This document shows positions 7,145 to 14,036 of a stretch of 14,036 nucleotides of DNA, piece by piece. Within the stretch, counting starts at the first letter, position 1, and every line of letters starts with the position of its first letter. The stretch covers positions 1 to 14,036 of the forward strand of contig JAJJLU010004370.1 of assembly GCA_023807065.1 (NCBI GenBank). Reading direction: 5' to 3'. This stretch comes from Isotricha intestinalis (Eukaryota > Ciliophora > Litostomatea > Vestibuliferida > Isotrichidae). The notes under the pieces were generated by a model, which saw nothing but the letters and a program-made list of their open reading frames with translations, ran no database searches and was not told where the DNA came from. The position numbers were made by a program, and so were the translations under genes.

Positions 7145-8067
7145 AATTGAAGATTTTTATATTTTATTTTATGAATATAAATAATATATTTTATAATTTT
7201 TTTTTTTTTTTCCATTTTTTTAAATGTGGGAATTATTTTAAATTTATAATATGGATTATGTAATGAATACAATGAAATAAAGATAATGAGAATCATTTAT
7301 AAAAGAACCAATAAATCAATTAATTTTGTCTTTAAATGTGGACATCAAATTAACATTTAAAATCTTGAATGATTTGGATTAAGTTTTTTGTTTTGATTAT
7401 CAAAAAAATTTTGACAAATTTTTAGAAAATAAAAAAAAATTTAAATTTAACATTCATTATGAATTTCACAAGGATATTGAAAGTAATATAAATTTATGTG
7501 AAAGACATGATAGACAATTTATTTTTATGTTGTATTATTGATGAAAAATGAAATTATTATCTTTTGAAATATGAAGAAGAAAATTTTTGAAAAAGGAAAA
7601 GCACATGAAAATAATATTTTTTCATATGTTGAATTAAATAATGAATAATTGTTTCTGGAGGATATGAAGATGGATGTTCAATTAAATTATCTAAAGAATA
7701 ATCATTTAAAATTTTTTCTTAATTTTATATTTAATTTTACAAAAATAACATAAAACAATCACTTTTTCCATATATTAAAAAAATATAAAAATTTTTATTT
7801 TCATTATAGAATTCAAAAAGATTTTTTACATATTCTCTTTCTAATGAAAAAGATGAAATAATAATTTTAAATATAATATTCAAATATCTTTTATAAACCT
7901 TAGTTTAAAAAAAAATAAAATAAAATTTAAAAAAATGGAGAATGGAGAATGGAGAATGGAGATTGGATTTGTGCCTGATCCTAATTCACAAACTCCAAAA
8001 TAAATGAAAATAATAAATATTATATTTTTTTTTTTTATTCTTTTTCTTAATATTTTAAGATTTTTTG
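7145..8067. other. AT-rich spacer of copy 2 with a copy-specific centre and decayed hairpin island
   Basis: The counterpart of 3296-4343 is shorter. The centre 7507-7703 is unrelated to the centre of copy 1 and holds the WD40-like relic listed separately. The period-7 island at 7937-7964 has three GGAGAAT units plus GGAGATT. The inverted repeat that is strong in copy 1 is largely lost here: about 11 of 23 positions pair between 7951-7973 and 7974-7996. No intact gene is seen. Confidence 0.6.
7595..7698 (+). pseudogene. Relic of a WD40-type repeat
   Basis: Two adjoining pieces in different frames read GKAHENNIFSYVELNNE (7595-7645) and then IIVSGGYEDGCSIKLSKE (7645-7698). Together they match the layout of one WD40 blade: His, a Phe-Ser-Val/Tyr strand, Leu-Asn-Asn, Ile-Val-Ser-Gly-Gly, Asp-Gly and an Ile-Lys-Leu strand. 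A frameshift and flanking stops show that it is dead. It occurs only in copy 2. The family assignment rests on a single short blade. Confidence 0.5.
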
Positions 8068-9145
8068 ATGTCTAAAGAAGAAATTAAAGAAATATTCCAA
8101 AATAATCAAGAAGAATATGAAAGTTATGAAGGAAGTGAATCTTCAGAAAATTCAATAGAATTAAATACTTTAGTGATAAATAAAGAAATTTCAAATACAA
8201 TAACAATAGATAATGATTCATATCATCAATTAATTATATTTCTTCAAGATTTAAGTAAAGATGATGAAACATTAAAAATAAATCTTATTTTATAAAATCA
8301 ATTCAAATATAAAAAATAAATATAATTGATGAACAAATTGTTAAAGAAAAAGAAAAGAAAAAAAATGAAGTTAAAATTTAGAAAATATCAATAATGAATT
8401 GAAAGAAAAATTAGAAAGATTAAAAAAAGAAAATGATAAGAATTTAAAACAAATAGAATAGTTTAAATTAGATTTAAAAAATCAAAATGATTTAAATTTA
8501 AGTAAATTAAAAAAATTAGATTTAGAAAAAAAAAAACTATTAAATAATATTACAAATTATATAAATTATGAAGATATAATTTCCTTATCAAAATCGAATA
8601 GTAAATTATTTAATGAATAATTTTTTAATACAAAAAGTGAAGTCACAGAAAAAACAAAATCAAAAGAAGAAATGATTAATAATTTTAATAAAGAAAATAT
8701 TAACTCAAGATTTAAAATAAATGAATCAGAAAAAGAAAATTTATATAAAGTTTATATTTTAGGTGATAAAATAACAGGGAAAGAATTAAGAGATGAAACA
8801 TTTTAATCTTTAATTTTTTTCAAAAAATTTGTTAAAATTCCATTAAAAAATTTTAAAAGAGGTTTATTAAGTGAAAAATAGGAAAAAGGATTTGACAAAA
8901 ATTCAAAAATTCTTTATTTGGAAGATTAAGTTCTTTTATTAAAGGAGAAGAATAGATGAAAATGAATACAGTAAATAATGATTGTAATACATAATTTACA
9001 GATGAAGAATTTAAAAATATAATTGAAGCTGATAGAACTATTTCAGAAACTTATAATATATAAAAAGATTAATGTTAAATTTGAATATGAAAAATTAGAT
9101 AGTATTAAAGAATTATTAAATAAATATTTAAACCTTAAACTTTAA
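8068..9145 (+). pseudogene. Decayed coiled-coil protein gene, copy 2, with an open 75-codon 5' part
   Basis: This is the homologue of 4344-5421 and appears identical from 8132 on, so it carries the same TAR stops and frameshifts. Here the ATG at 8068 is intact and opens a 75-codon frame to TAA 8293-8295: acidic, Ser/Glu-rich, then SYHQLIIFLQDLSKDDETLK. Copy 1 has ATA at this start and two nearby substitutions (4406, 4407). The 75-codon product could be a surviving small protein, but its sequence reads as the N-terminal piece of the longer dead gene. No family was recognised. Confidence 0.6.
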
Positions 9146-9263
9146 TTTTTTGACAAAAATTTGTGAATTTTTTCTTGATTTATTATATGCAAGTTTTTGT
9201 TCTTTGAAAGAAATAAAAAATTTCTAAAATAGTTAACTTTCTAACTTTTTATATATATTTCAA

Positions 9264-9285
9264 ACTTTTTTCAAAAGAATATAAA
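9264..9285 (+). promoter_or_regulatory. Promoter or initiator-like motif before the 183-codon gene, copy 2
   Basis: This is the identical copy of the element at 5540-5561: ACTTTTTTCAAAA, GAATATAAA and then the ATG at 9286. Confidence 0.4.
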
Positions 9286-9837
9286 ATGGCAACATGTGAA
9301 TGTATGGATACTGTTAAGATAAGGGAAGGGCCTTCTACTGAATTTAGTGATATAGGAAGAGTTTATCGAGGAGACATAGTTCAATTCCAAAGCTTTACAG
9401 AAAATGAAGGAAGAGTATGGGGAGAAATAGATTATGATAAATATTGTTGTGTCGTTGATACTAATGGTTCAAAGTATTTCAAAATAAGGGAAGATGGAGG
9501 AAATGTTTCAGGAAATGTTTCAATGCTTCAAAAGAATTCAAAGTTTGGTGCTGTTCGAAAATCTGGATGCTGCTTTTTATGTGCATGTTATTTAGGAGGT
9601 TTGAATAATATAAATGAAGCTGATGATTGTTGGGATTGGGCAACCGACAATAATAAAGTTAGGGCTTCTGATTCATATGTAAATATAGATAAATATAAAT
9701 TAGCAACACAAATTGCCGAAAGATATGGAAGAAATGAAAGAAGTGGAAAAATTATTAAAGGAAACCACCATTTTTATGTTATCGATAACAATGGGACAGA
9801 AATTTTTAATTCGGCTGGGCCTGGTTATGGACATTAA
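9286..9837 (+). CDS. SH3b domain plus probable papain/C39-like cysteine peptidase domain, copy 2
   Basis: The encoded protein is identical to that of the gene at 5562-6113 over all 183 residues, and the DNA and its flanks also look identical by eye. The same SH3b-like N-terminus (VKIREGPSTEF) and candidate catalytic Cys95, His161/162 and Asn175 are present. The gene sits about 140 bases downstream of the dead coiled-coil gene, as in copy 1, and its own promoter-like motif is preserved. Two intact identical copies beside decaying neighbours suggest either very recent homogenisation or selection on the product. Activity, substrate and expression are unknown. Confidence 0.8.
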   Translation: MATCECMDTVKIREGPSTEFSDIGRVYRGDIVQFQSFTENEGRVWGEIDYDKYCCVVDTNGSKYFKIREDGGNVSGNVSMLQKNSKFGAVRKSGCCFLCACYLGGLNNINEADDCWDWATDNNKVRASDSYVNIDKYKLATQIAERYGRNERSGKIIKGNHHFYVIDNNGTEIFNSAGPGYGH

Positions 9838-10184
9838 TCAAAAAGATTAATTAATTTTTTGAATAATATTTGTTCATTAATTGTTTGGAATATTTTAAAT
9901 TTTTGTAATTCATAAGAAACCAATAAATAAATTAAAATTTCATTAAAAATATTAAAAAAAAATGAATATTTAAAATTAAAATTAATAAGTAAAATGATAT
10001 AAAAGAAATAAAGAAATTAATGAATATAATAAATAAAAAAATGATAACTTTTAATTAGTTCAAATAAATAAGAGAAAAAAAGTAAATAATGAATTAATTA
10101 AAAATATATAAATCTAAAAGAAGAAAATGAAAATCAAAAAAGAATAAATCTATAATAATAGTTTAAAATAAAAAATCCAAATTA
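9838..10184. other. AT-rich 3' flank of the 183-codon gene, copy 2
   Basis: This is the homologue of 6114-6459. No gene is seen. Identity with copy 1 ends at about 10178. Confidence 0.6.
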
Positions 10185-10490
10185 TTAATTTTTTCTTCTG
10201 TTTCTTGAATATGTTCATATTTTATTTTCTAATTTATGAATTTATTTGAATTTTTAAATTTTCTAATTGATTCAATGGAATATCATTATTATTACTACTT
10301 TTTTTATCTTATCTCCTTTTAATTAACCTTCTATTATTTTTAATCATTATTAAATTTTGAAATTTTTTTCTTTTAATAAAGTTTTAAAAATTGATTAATT
10401 ATTTTTTTTATTATCTTTTATTCATATTAAAAATAAATTCAGAAGAATCTTTTATTCTAGTATTTAAAAGTATTTGATATCAAAAAATAT
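10185..10490 (-). pseudogene. Minus-strand coding relic, copy 2
   Basis: This is the homologue of the relic at 6460-6760, with independent substitutions and small indels that break the frames further. It supports the view that this DNA is no longer under coding constraint in either copy. Confidence 0.35.
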
Positions 10491-10700
10491 ATATCTAAAG
10501 AAATTAAAATTATTATTATTATATACCTTTTATCAATCTATTCATTATAAGAACGTATATAAAAATGATAAAAATTCAGATTTAAATAAATTATGTGTTA
10601 TATAATCAAATATTCATTTATTATTTCAATTACACATTCATTACTTATTGAATCCAATAATAAAATAACAGCTCTGTTAATTTTATTGTTTATTAAAATC

Positions 10701-10785
10701 ATTAATTAATTAATAATTATATAAAAATATAATTATTTATTTTAATTAATCAAATAATTACATAAAAATATAATTATTTATTTTA
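10701..10785. repeat. Two tandem copies of a 41-bp AT-only unit
   Basis: ATAAAAATATAATTATTTAT plus TTTA occurs at 10721-10744 and again at 10762-10785, preceded in both by a related AATTAAT...AATTA stretch. The period is 41 bases. It lies upstream of the small gene at 10857. Confidence 0.75.
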
Positions 10786-10841
10786 TTTTCACTCCAAAAA
10801 GATGAAAAATAGGGATAGATTAATTTATAAAACTACAAAAT

Positions 10842-10880
10842 ATAACCTTTATATAAATGATGCAAAGTTATAAAGGTTAT
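10842..10880. repeat. Perfect 12-bp inverted repeat over a start codon
   Basis: ATAACCTTTATA at 10842-10853 pairs perfectly with TATAAAGGTTAT at 10869-10880, around a 15-base loop (10854-10868). The loop contains the tandem ATG ATG at 10857-10862 that starts the best reading of the downstream gene. In mRNA it would place the start codon in a hairpin loop; in DNA it could be a dyad operator. Confidence 0.75.
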
Positions 10881-11271
10881 GAGAGAGAAAATGAAAATAT
10901 GTTTTTCCCTTTCAACTTTGATTTCTCAAAAACAACAAAGGTTTTTGATTTTTGAACAAGAAGAAAAAATTGACAGACAGGGAAATAGAACAGTTATTAA
11001 GAGGGTAAAATATTCACCTAAGAAAGAAAAAAAATTGGTGGGGAGAACAACACAAGAAAAAACTGTAGAACAAGATTCTTATGAAATTAAAAATGAAATA
11101 AGATCCTTTAAAACTGGTATTATTTTTAAAGACACTCATGAGTTTGTAACTCAGAAAGTAATCCCAAAGAAAAAGTATATAGATTTGGAAAGAGAAGTAA
11201 AAACTTATGATGATGGTTCTAAGGAATATGGTGAATGGAAGCGAAAAGATGGTTATGGTTATTATTATTAA
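10857..11271 (+). pseudogene. Small unidentified gene with an apparent one-base frameshift
   Basis: The best protein-like reading starts at ATG 10857 or 10860 (MQSYKGYERENENMFFPFNF...SKTTKVFDF) and hits TGA at 10953-10955. The plus-one frame then continues smoothly as EQEEKIDRQGNRTVIKRVKY and on to TAA 11269-11271 (...YGEWKRKDGYGYYY). The join lies in a run of five T at 10949-10953, so one extra T explains the break. The same downstream frame can also be entered at ATG 10879 (130 codons), but its first 25 residues look unnatural. An alternative is a 40-base GT...AG intron at 10941-10980, which would also restore frame. No family was recognised. The downstream part is basic with a Tyr/Gly-rich C-terminus. 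Base composition is less AT-rich than the flanks, consistent with recent coding. Confidence 0.55.
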
Positions 11272-11583
11272 TAAAAATAAAATTTTTATATTATAATTTT
11301 TTCTTTTGTTTTTGATTAATAAAGAATATTATCATGAAATAATAAAATATTATTTCTATTTTTTATGTGTTGGTAAGTCTTTTATAAAATAAATAGTCAA
11401 TCCCAATTGATGGACTAATTATTTTTGTTTCTGAATTTATATATATTTAGAAATTTTAATTTCATTTTACTAAAACATTCATTTTGAAAATATGTGTTTA
11501 TTAATATTTTCAATGAAAGAAAAATGATTTGGGGGTTATGAAAATAGATAGAAATAAAAAATAATAATAATGATATTGATAAT
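11272..11583. other. AT-rich 3' flank with a small hairpin
   Basis: No gene is seen. A hairpin at 11394-11417 has arms TAGTC and GACTA, an A-G mismatch, inner arms ATC and GAT and a six-base loop CCAATT. It lies about 120 bases past the stop of the small gene. It might mark a 3' end, but nothing else supports that. Confidence 0.45.
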
Positions 11584-11633
11584 CCATCCTACGAAGTAGT
11601 AATGGTAACCCAAGGGGATGATCAAAATTTTTT
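11584..11633 (+). other. GC-rich island ending in T6, possible small RNA
   Basis: The 37 bases 11584-11620 are near 50% G+C in otherwise AT-only DNA. CATCC (11585-11589) can pair with GGATG (11616-11620) around TACGAAGTA and GGTAACC, two short self-complementary words. ATC AAAA and six T at 11628-11633 follow, like a polymerase III terminator. No tRNA boxes, snoRNA boxes or known RNA were recognised, so this is only a candidate. Confidence 0.25.
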
Positions 11634-11892
11634 ATAGAAAATAAATGATAATTGCTTTGCTTTTTATCTTTCAATCAGAGAATAAATAAATATATTATTC
11701 CATTTAAAAAATAGTTAATTGAAATAATTTAATTTTAATTTATTTATATATATTAAATTATCATAAATTAAAATGGAAATTATATTTGAAAAATTGCTTT
11801 TTTGTTTGAAAATTTTAAAATTAAAAATATAATTATTTAATAATAAGCATATATCCCAATTTATAAATTTATAATACATAATTTCCGAATCC

Positions 11893-11923
11893 CCATTCAA
11901 ATTAAGGATAGTGATTTGAATGG
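11893..11923. repeat. Perfect 10-bp inverted repeat in a GC-richer island
   Basis: CCATTCAAAT at 11893-11902 and ATTTGAATGG at 11914-11923 flank an 11-base loop. The word AAATTAAGGAT covers the loop edge and recurs at about 11949. The stretch to about 11990 (GGATTGCGTCATAGCATAG and beyond) is about one third G+C, again unlike its surroundings. No tRNA or other known RNA could be recognised. Confidence 0.55.
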
Positions 11924-11990
11924 AGAAAATTTTTGAGTTAGGAACTTTAAATTAAGGATTGCGTCATAGCATAGACACCTTAGTGGATTA

Positions 11991-13097
11991 CAGTATTATT
12001 AATTAAATGATAATTTAGTTTTAAATCTTTAAACAAAAAATTTTTGAAGATGAAAAAAAGTTTAGAGATTATTATCTTAAAAAATTATTAGTCAGAAACT
12101 TCTTTAATTTTTAAATGACTCTAAATATATCAACTGCAATATATTTTTTTTTCATTTAACAAATATAATAACTTTAATTCTTATTCAATATGAATTCTTT
12201 TTTGATGGAAATGAGGAATTATTTATTAACTCAATATAAATTAAATTTTATATTTATATTTATTTGATTAAATTTTTATAATATATATATTGTATTCCTT
12301 AATCAATTTTTGTTATTTTTTTATTTAATAATATAATTTATATTTTTAGTTTAAGATAATAATATAGATCTGCTCTTAAAACATTTAATATAACATTAAA
12401 GTTTTACAAGAAAATTTTATCAGTCAGATATATTATTATATTTCTATCTTATATTAATTATGATATAAAAAAAAAATTAAAAAATAATTGTAGTATTGAT
12501 TTGGATAAATCACAACTTGATAAAATAAGGATTAAAATATAATTTTATAAAAAAATAAGAAGAAACCAAAAAAATTTATTAAATTATTTATTTTCTATAA
12601 ATTTTTGATATACCTTCAATACCCTTTCCACTATTTAAAATTCAACAATAACTTTTGAATAATATTTTCAAATTAAATTTTTTTTGTTAATTTATTTTTC
12701 AACATTTTCATTTAAATTAGTTCTAAAAATTTTTTAATAAAATTTAATCAATATTTCTATTATTTTTTTATTTTTAATACAAAGATTTAAATACATAATT
12801 TCTTTTTTTATATTTTCATAATTTTTATATATTGATTATTAGTTCAATGATAATTTAAAAAAATATCTATTAGGTTAATTGAAATAAAATAAATCAAAAG
12901 ATTACAAGATGATTATAATATTTTGCAAATATTTCAAAAATTCTAAAATGAATAGACTTTAAAAATTTTTCATTTATTAATTATTTTTTGAATCAAAGAA
13001 AACATAGAATAACAATAAAATATATTATCCTCAATTTTCTTTTTGAAAGTAATTATTTAACATTAGTTATAATGAATGTATAAAAAAGAAATAATAA
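11991..13097. other. AT-rich DNA, no gene recognised
   Basis: All frames are broken frequently. On the minus strand from about 12810 to 12590 a relic-like reading can be followed (YLNLCIKNKKIIEILIKF... and later VERVLKVYQKFIENK) with TAA triplets where Gln could stand. It is loosely reminiscent of ankyrin-type repeats but too degraded to assign. Confidence 0.4.
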
Positions 13098-13283
13098 CAA
13101 TTCATGAATGAGAACCATTATAATCATATAATTTTTAATCCATTTGGAAAATCTATCAATCCTTTATTATGATGGATTTTTTATTAATATTATTCTCTTT
13201 GTATTTATTAAAAATTGATTATTCTTTATTTTTTTTTAATCATTTATCAATTTTAAAATATTTCTTTTTTTTTGTTATCCATA
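13098..13283. repeat. Right end of unit copy 2
   Basis: It matches 6820-7003 of copy 1 with scattered substitutions and small indels and ends at the same TCCATA word. After 13283 the sequence is unique, so this is the ancestral right boundary of the duplicated unit. Confidence 0.85.
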
Positions 13284-14036
13284 ATTCATTTATTTTAAAT
13301 TAAATAATCGTATTACAAATTTGGGACATTAAAATCCATTACAACATAAAACATCTTATTTATTTTATTATCAAATAAAAGGAAATAAAAATTTGCATAA
13401 TTTTTTTTTAAATGTTTATTATAAAAAATAATAGTAATTTGACAAAAAAATAAATTTTTAATGTTAATAATAATAAGAAAATAAAATAATAAAATATAAT
13501 CGATTGTTTATTAATTTGTAAATTGACAATAATTTTTGAATAAATTATCTTTAGTTATAAAAATCAGAAAATAAATAAAATATAAGTTTAACATTATACA
13601 AAACTTTTCATTTTTTTTAAATTTTTTAAATATTTCCCTGTCCTTAAATTAATATTTAATTTATAAGGGAGTAAATAAATAAATATTAATTAAAGTTTGT
13701 AATATAAATGAATAGAAGGATTGTAAAGAATCATTTGAAATTGGAATAATAGTTTAAACTATTTCAATTTTGAGAAAAATAAAATAACTAAAAAATAATA
13801 ATCAAAAGACAATTATTGTTTATTTTAAAATAATGATATTATAATAAACAGTAAATGATACAAATTATAATTTATAATTTATTAGTATCATAATGAAAAT
13901 AAAAAATAATTTTTAAAAGATTATTATTCCAAATTTATTTTTTAAAAATAATGAATTTCAAAATAATAAAAAGATATATTATTATAATATTTATTTATTG
14001 ATTTTTTATTGTTTTTATATAAAATGAATGACACTT
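13284..14036. other. AT-rich DNA with a cluster of hairpins
   Basis: No gene is seen. Four inverted repeats lie within about 260 bases: TCCCT/AGGGA plus AAATTAA/TTAATTT at 13635-13670; an interrupted palindrome centred on AATAGTTTAAACTATT at 13738-13770; TGTTTATT/AATAAACA at 13817-13850; and ATGATAC/GTATCAT at 13855-13891. Chance pairing is common in AT-rich DNA, but the closeness and the GC-containing arms of the first and last are notable. Confidence 0.5.

Larger units (their letters stand above)
7004..10544. repeat. Tandem duplication, unit copy 2 (left part)
   Basis: The order of elements is the same as in 3155-6821. The offset is 3849 at the SF-assemblin fragment and 3724 from 4344/8068 onward, the difference being indels in the spacer. 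The part 8132-10178 appears identical to 4408-6454, while both outer parts carry clear substitutions and indels. Homology to copy 1 breaks at 10544 and resumes at 13098. Confidence 0.9.
10545..13097. other. Segment of about 2.55 kb present only in copy 2 (insertion, or deletion from copy 1)
   Basis: Copy 1 reads continuously through CAATCTATTCAATTCATG at 6811-6828. In copy 2 the match stops after CAATCTATTCA (10534-10544) and resumes with CAATTCATG at 13098. The break shares only CA on both sides, so there is no convincing target-site duplication. An 11-base inverted pair (ATTCATTATAA ending at 10550 and TTATAATGAAT at 13067-13077) lies close to the two ends but is AT-rich and not exactly terminal. 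No transposase-like frame is seen. The segment holds a small broken gene and two GC-richer islands. Confidence 0.7.

Noticed and set aside
11715..11900. 61-codon minus-strand open frame
   Set aside because: It is Ile/Asn/Phe/Lys-rich with no protein-like pattern and overlaps a perfect hairpin; it is expected by chance.
11584..11995. tRNA genes in the GC-richer islands
   Set aside because: No box B-like GGTTCRANNCC, no cloverleaf arms and no acceptor pairing could be found on either strand.
10545..13097. A classical transposon with terminal inverted repeats
   Set aside because: No transposase-like frame, no convincing target duplication beyond CA, and the only inverted pair is AT-rich and offset about 20 bases from the right end.
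1..14036. CRISPR array, rRNA, retrotransposon or viral genes
   Set aside because: No spaced identical repeats, no conserved rRNA words, and no reverse transcriptase, integrase or capsid motifs were seen on either strand.

Overview
The window looks like nuclear DNA of a very AT-rich, flagellated unicellular eukaryote. By eye it is well over 80% A+T, with non-coding stretches near 85-90%. The evidence is a clear SF-assemblin-type gene (striated rootlet fibre protein), a long Lys/Glu-rich coiled-coil gene, coding regions without obvious introns, and AT-only spacers. The expressed-looking genes use CAA for Gln and end naturally at TAA, so I read them with the standard code. An anaerobic protist (metamonad or Anaeramoeba-like), a rumen ciliate or an anaerobic fungus are all possible; I cannot assign the lineage.

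Layout. (1) 1-2332: a coiled-coil gene on the plus strand, cut off by the window start. Its frame is open from base 2, so the apparent start at 509 is internal. (2) 2480-3274: an SF-assemblin-like gene on the minus strand, tail-to-tail with the first. (3) 3155-13283: a head-to-tail tandem duplication of a unit of about 3.85 kb. Copy 1 is 3155-7003. Copy 2 is 7004-10544 plus 13098-13283, split by about 2.55 kb found only in copy 2. Each unit holds the 5' end of the SF-assemblin gene, AT-rich spacer with gene relics, a decayed coiled-coil pseudogene, one intact 183-codon gene with markedly higher G+C, and a decayed minus-strand relic. (4) 10545-13097: the copy-2-only segment, holding a small gene broken by an apparent one-base frameshift and two short GC-richer islands. 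(5) 13284-14036: AT-rich DNA with a cluster of hairpins.

The intact cargo of the repeat is a two-domain protein: a bacterial-type SH3 (SH3b) domain followed by a probable papain/C39-like cysteine peptidase domain. Its G+C and domain type point to acquisition from a bacterium or phage, which is inference. The two copies of the gene and about 2.05 kb around it look identical, while the outer parts of the same units have diverged. That suggests recent homogenisation by gene conversion.

The two genes at the left are both probably cytoskeletal or flagellar. The repeat is a separate, unstable neighbourhood of decaying genes around one preserved gene. No tRNA, rRNA, CRISPR array, transposase or reverse transcriptase was recognised.
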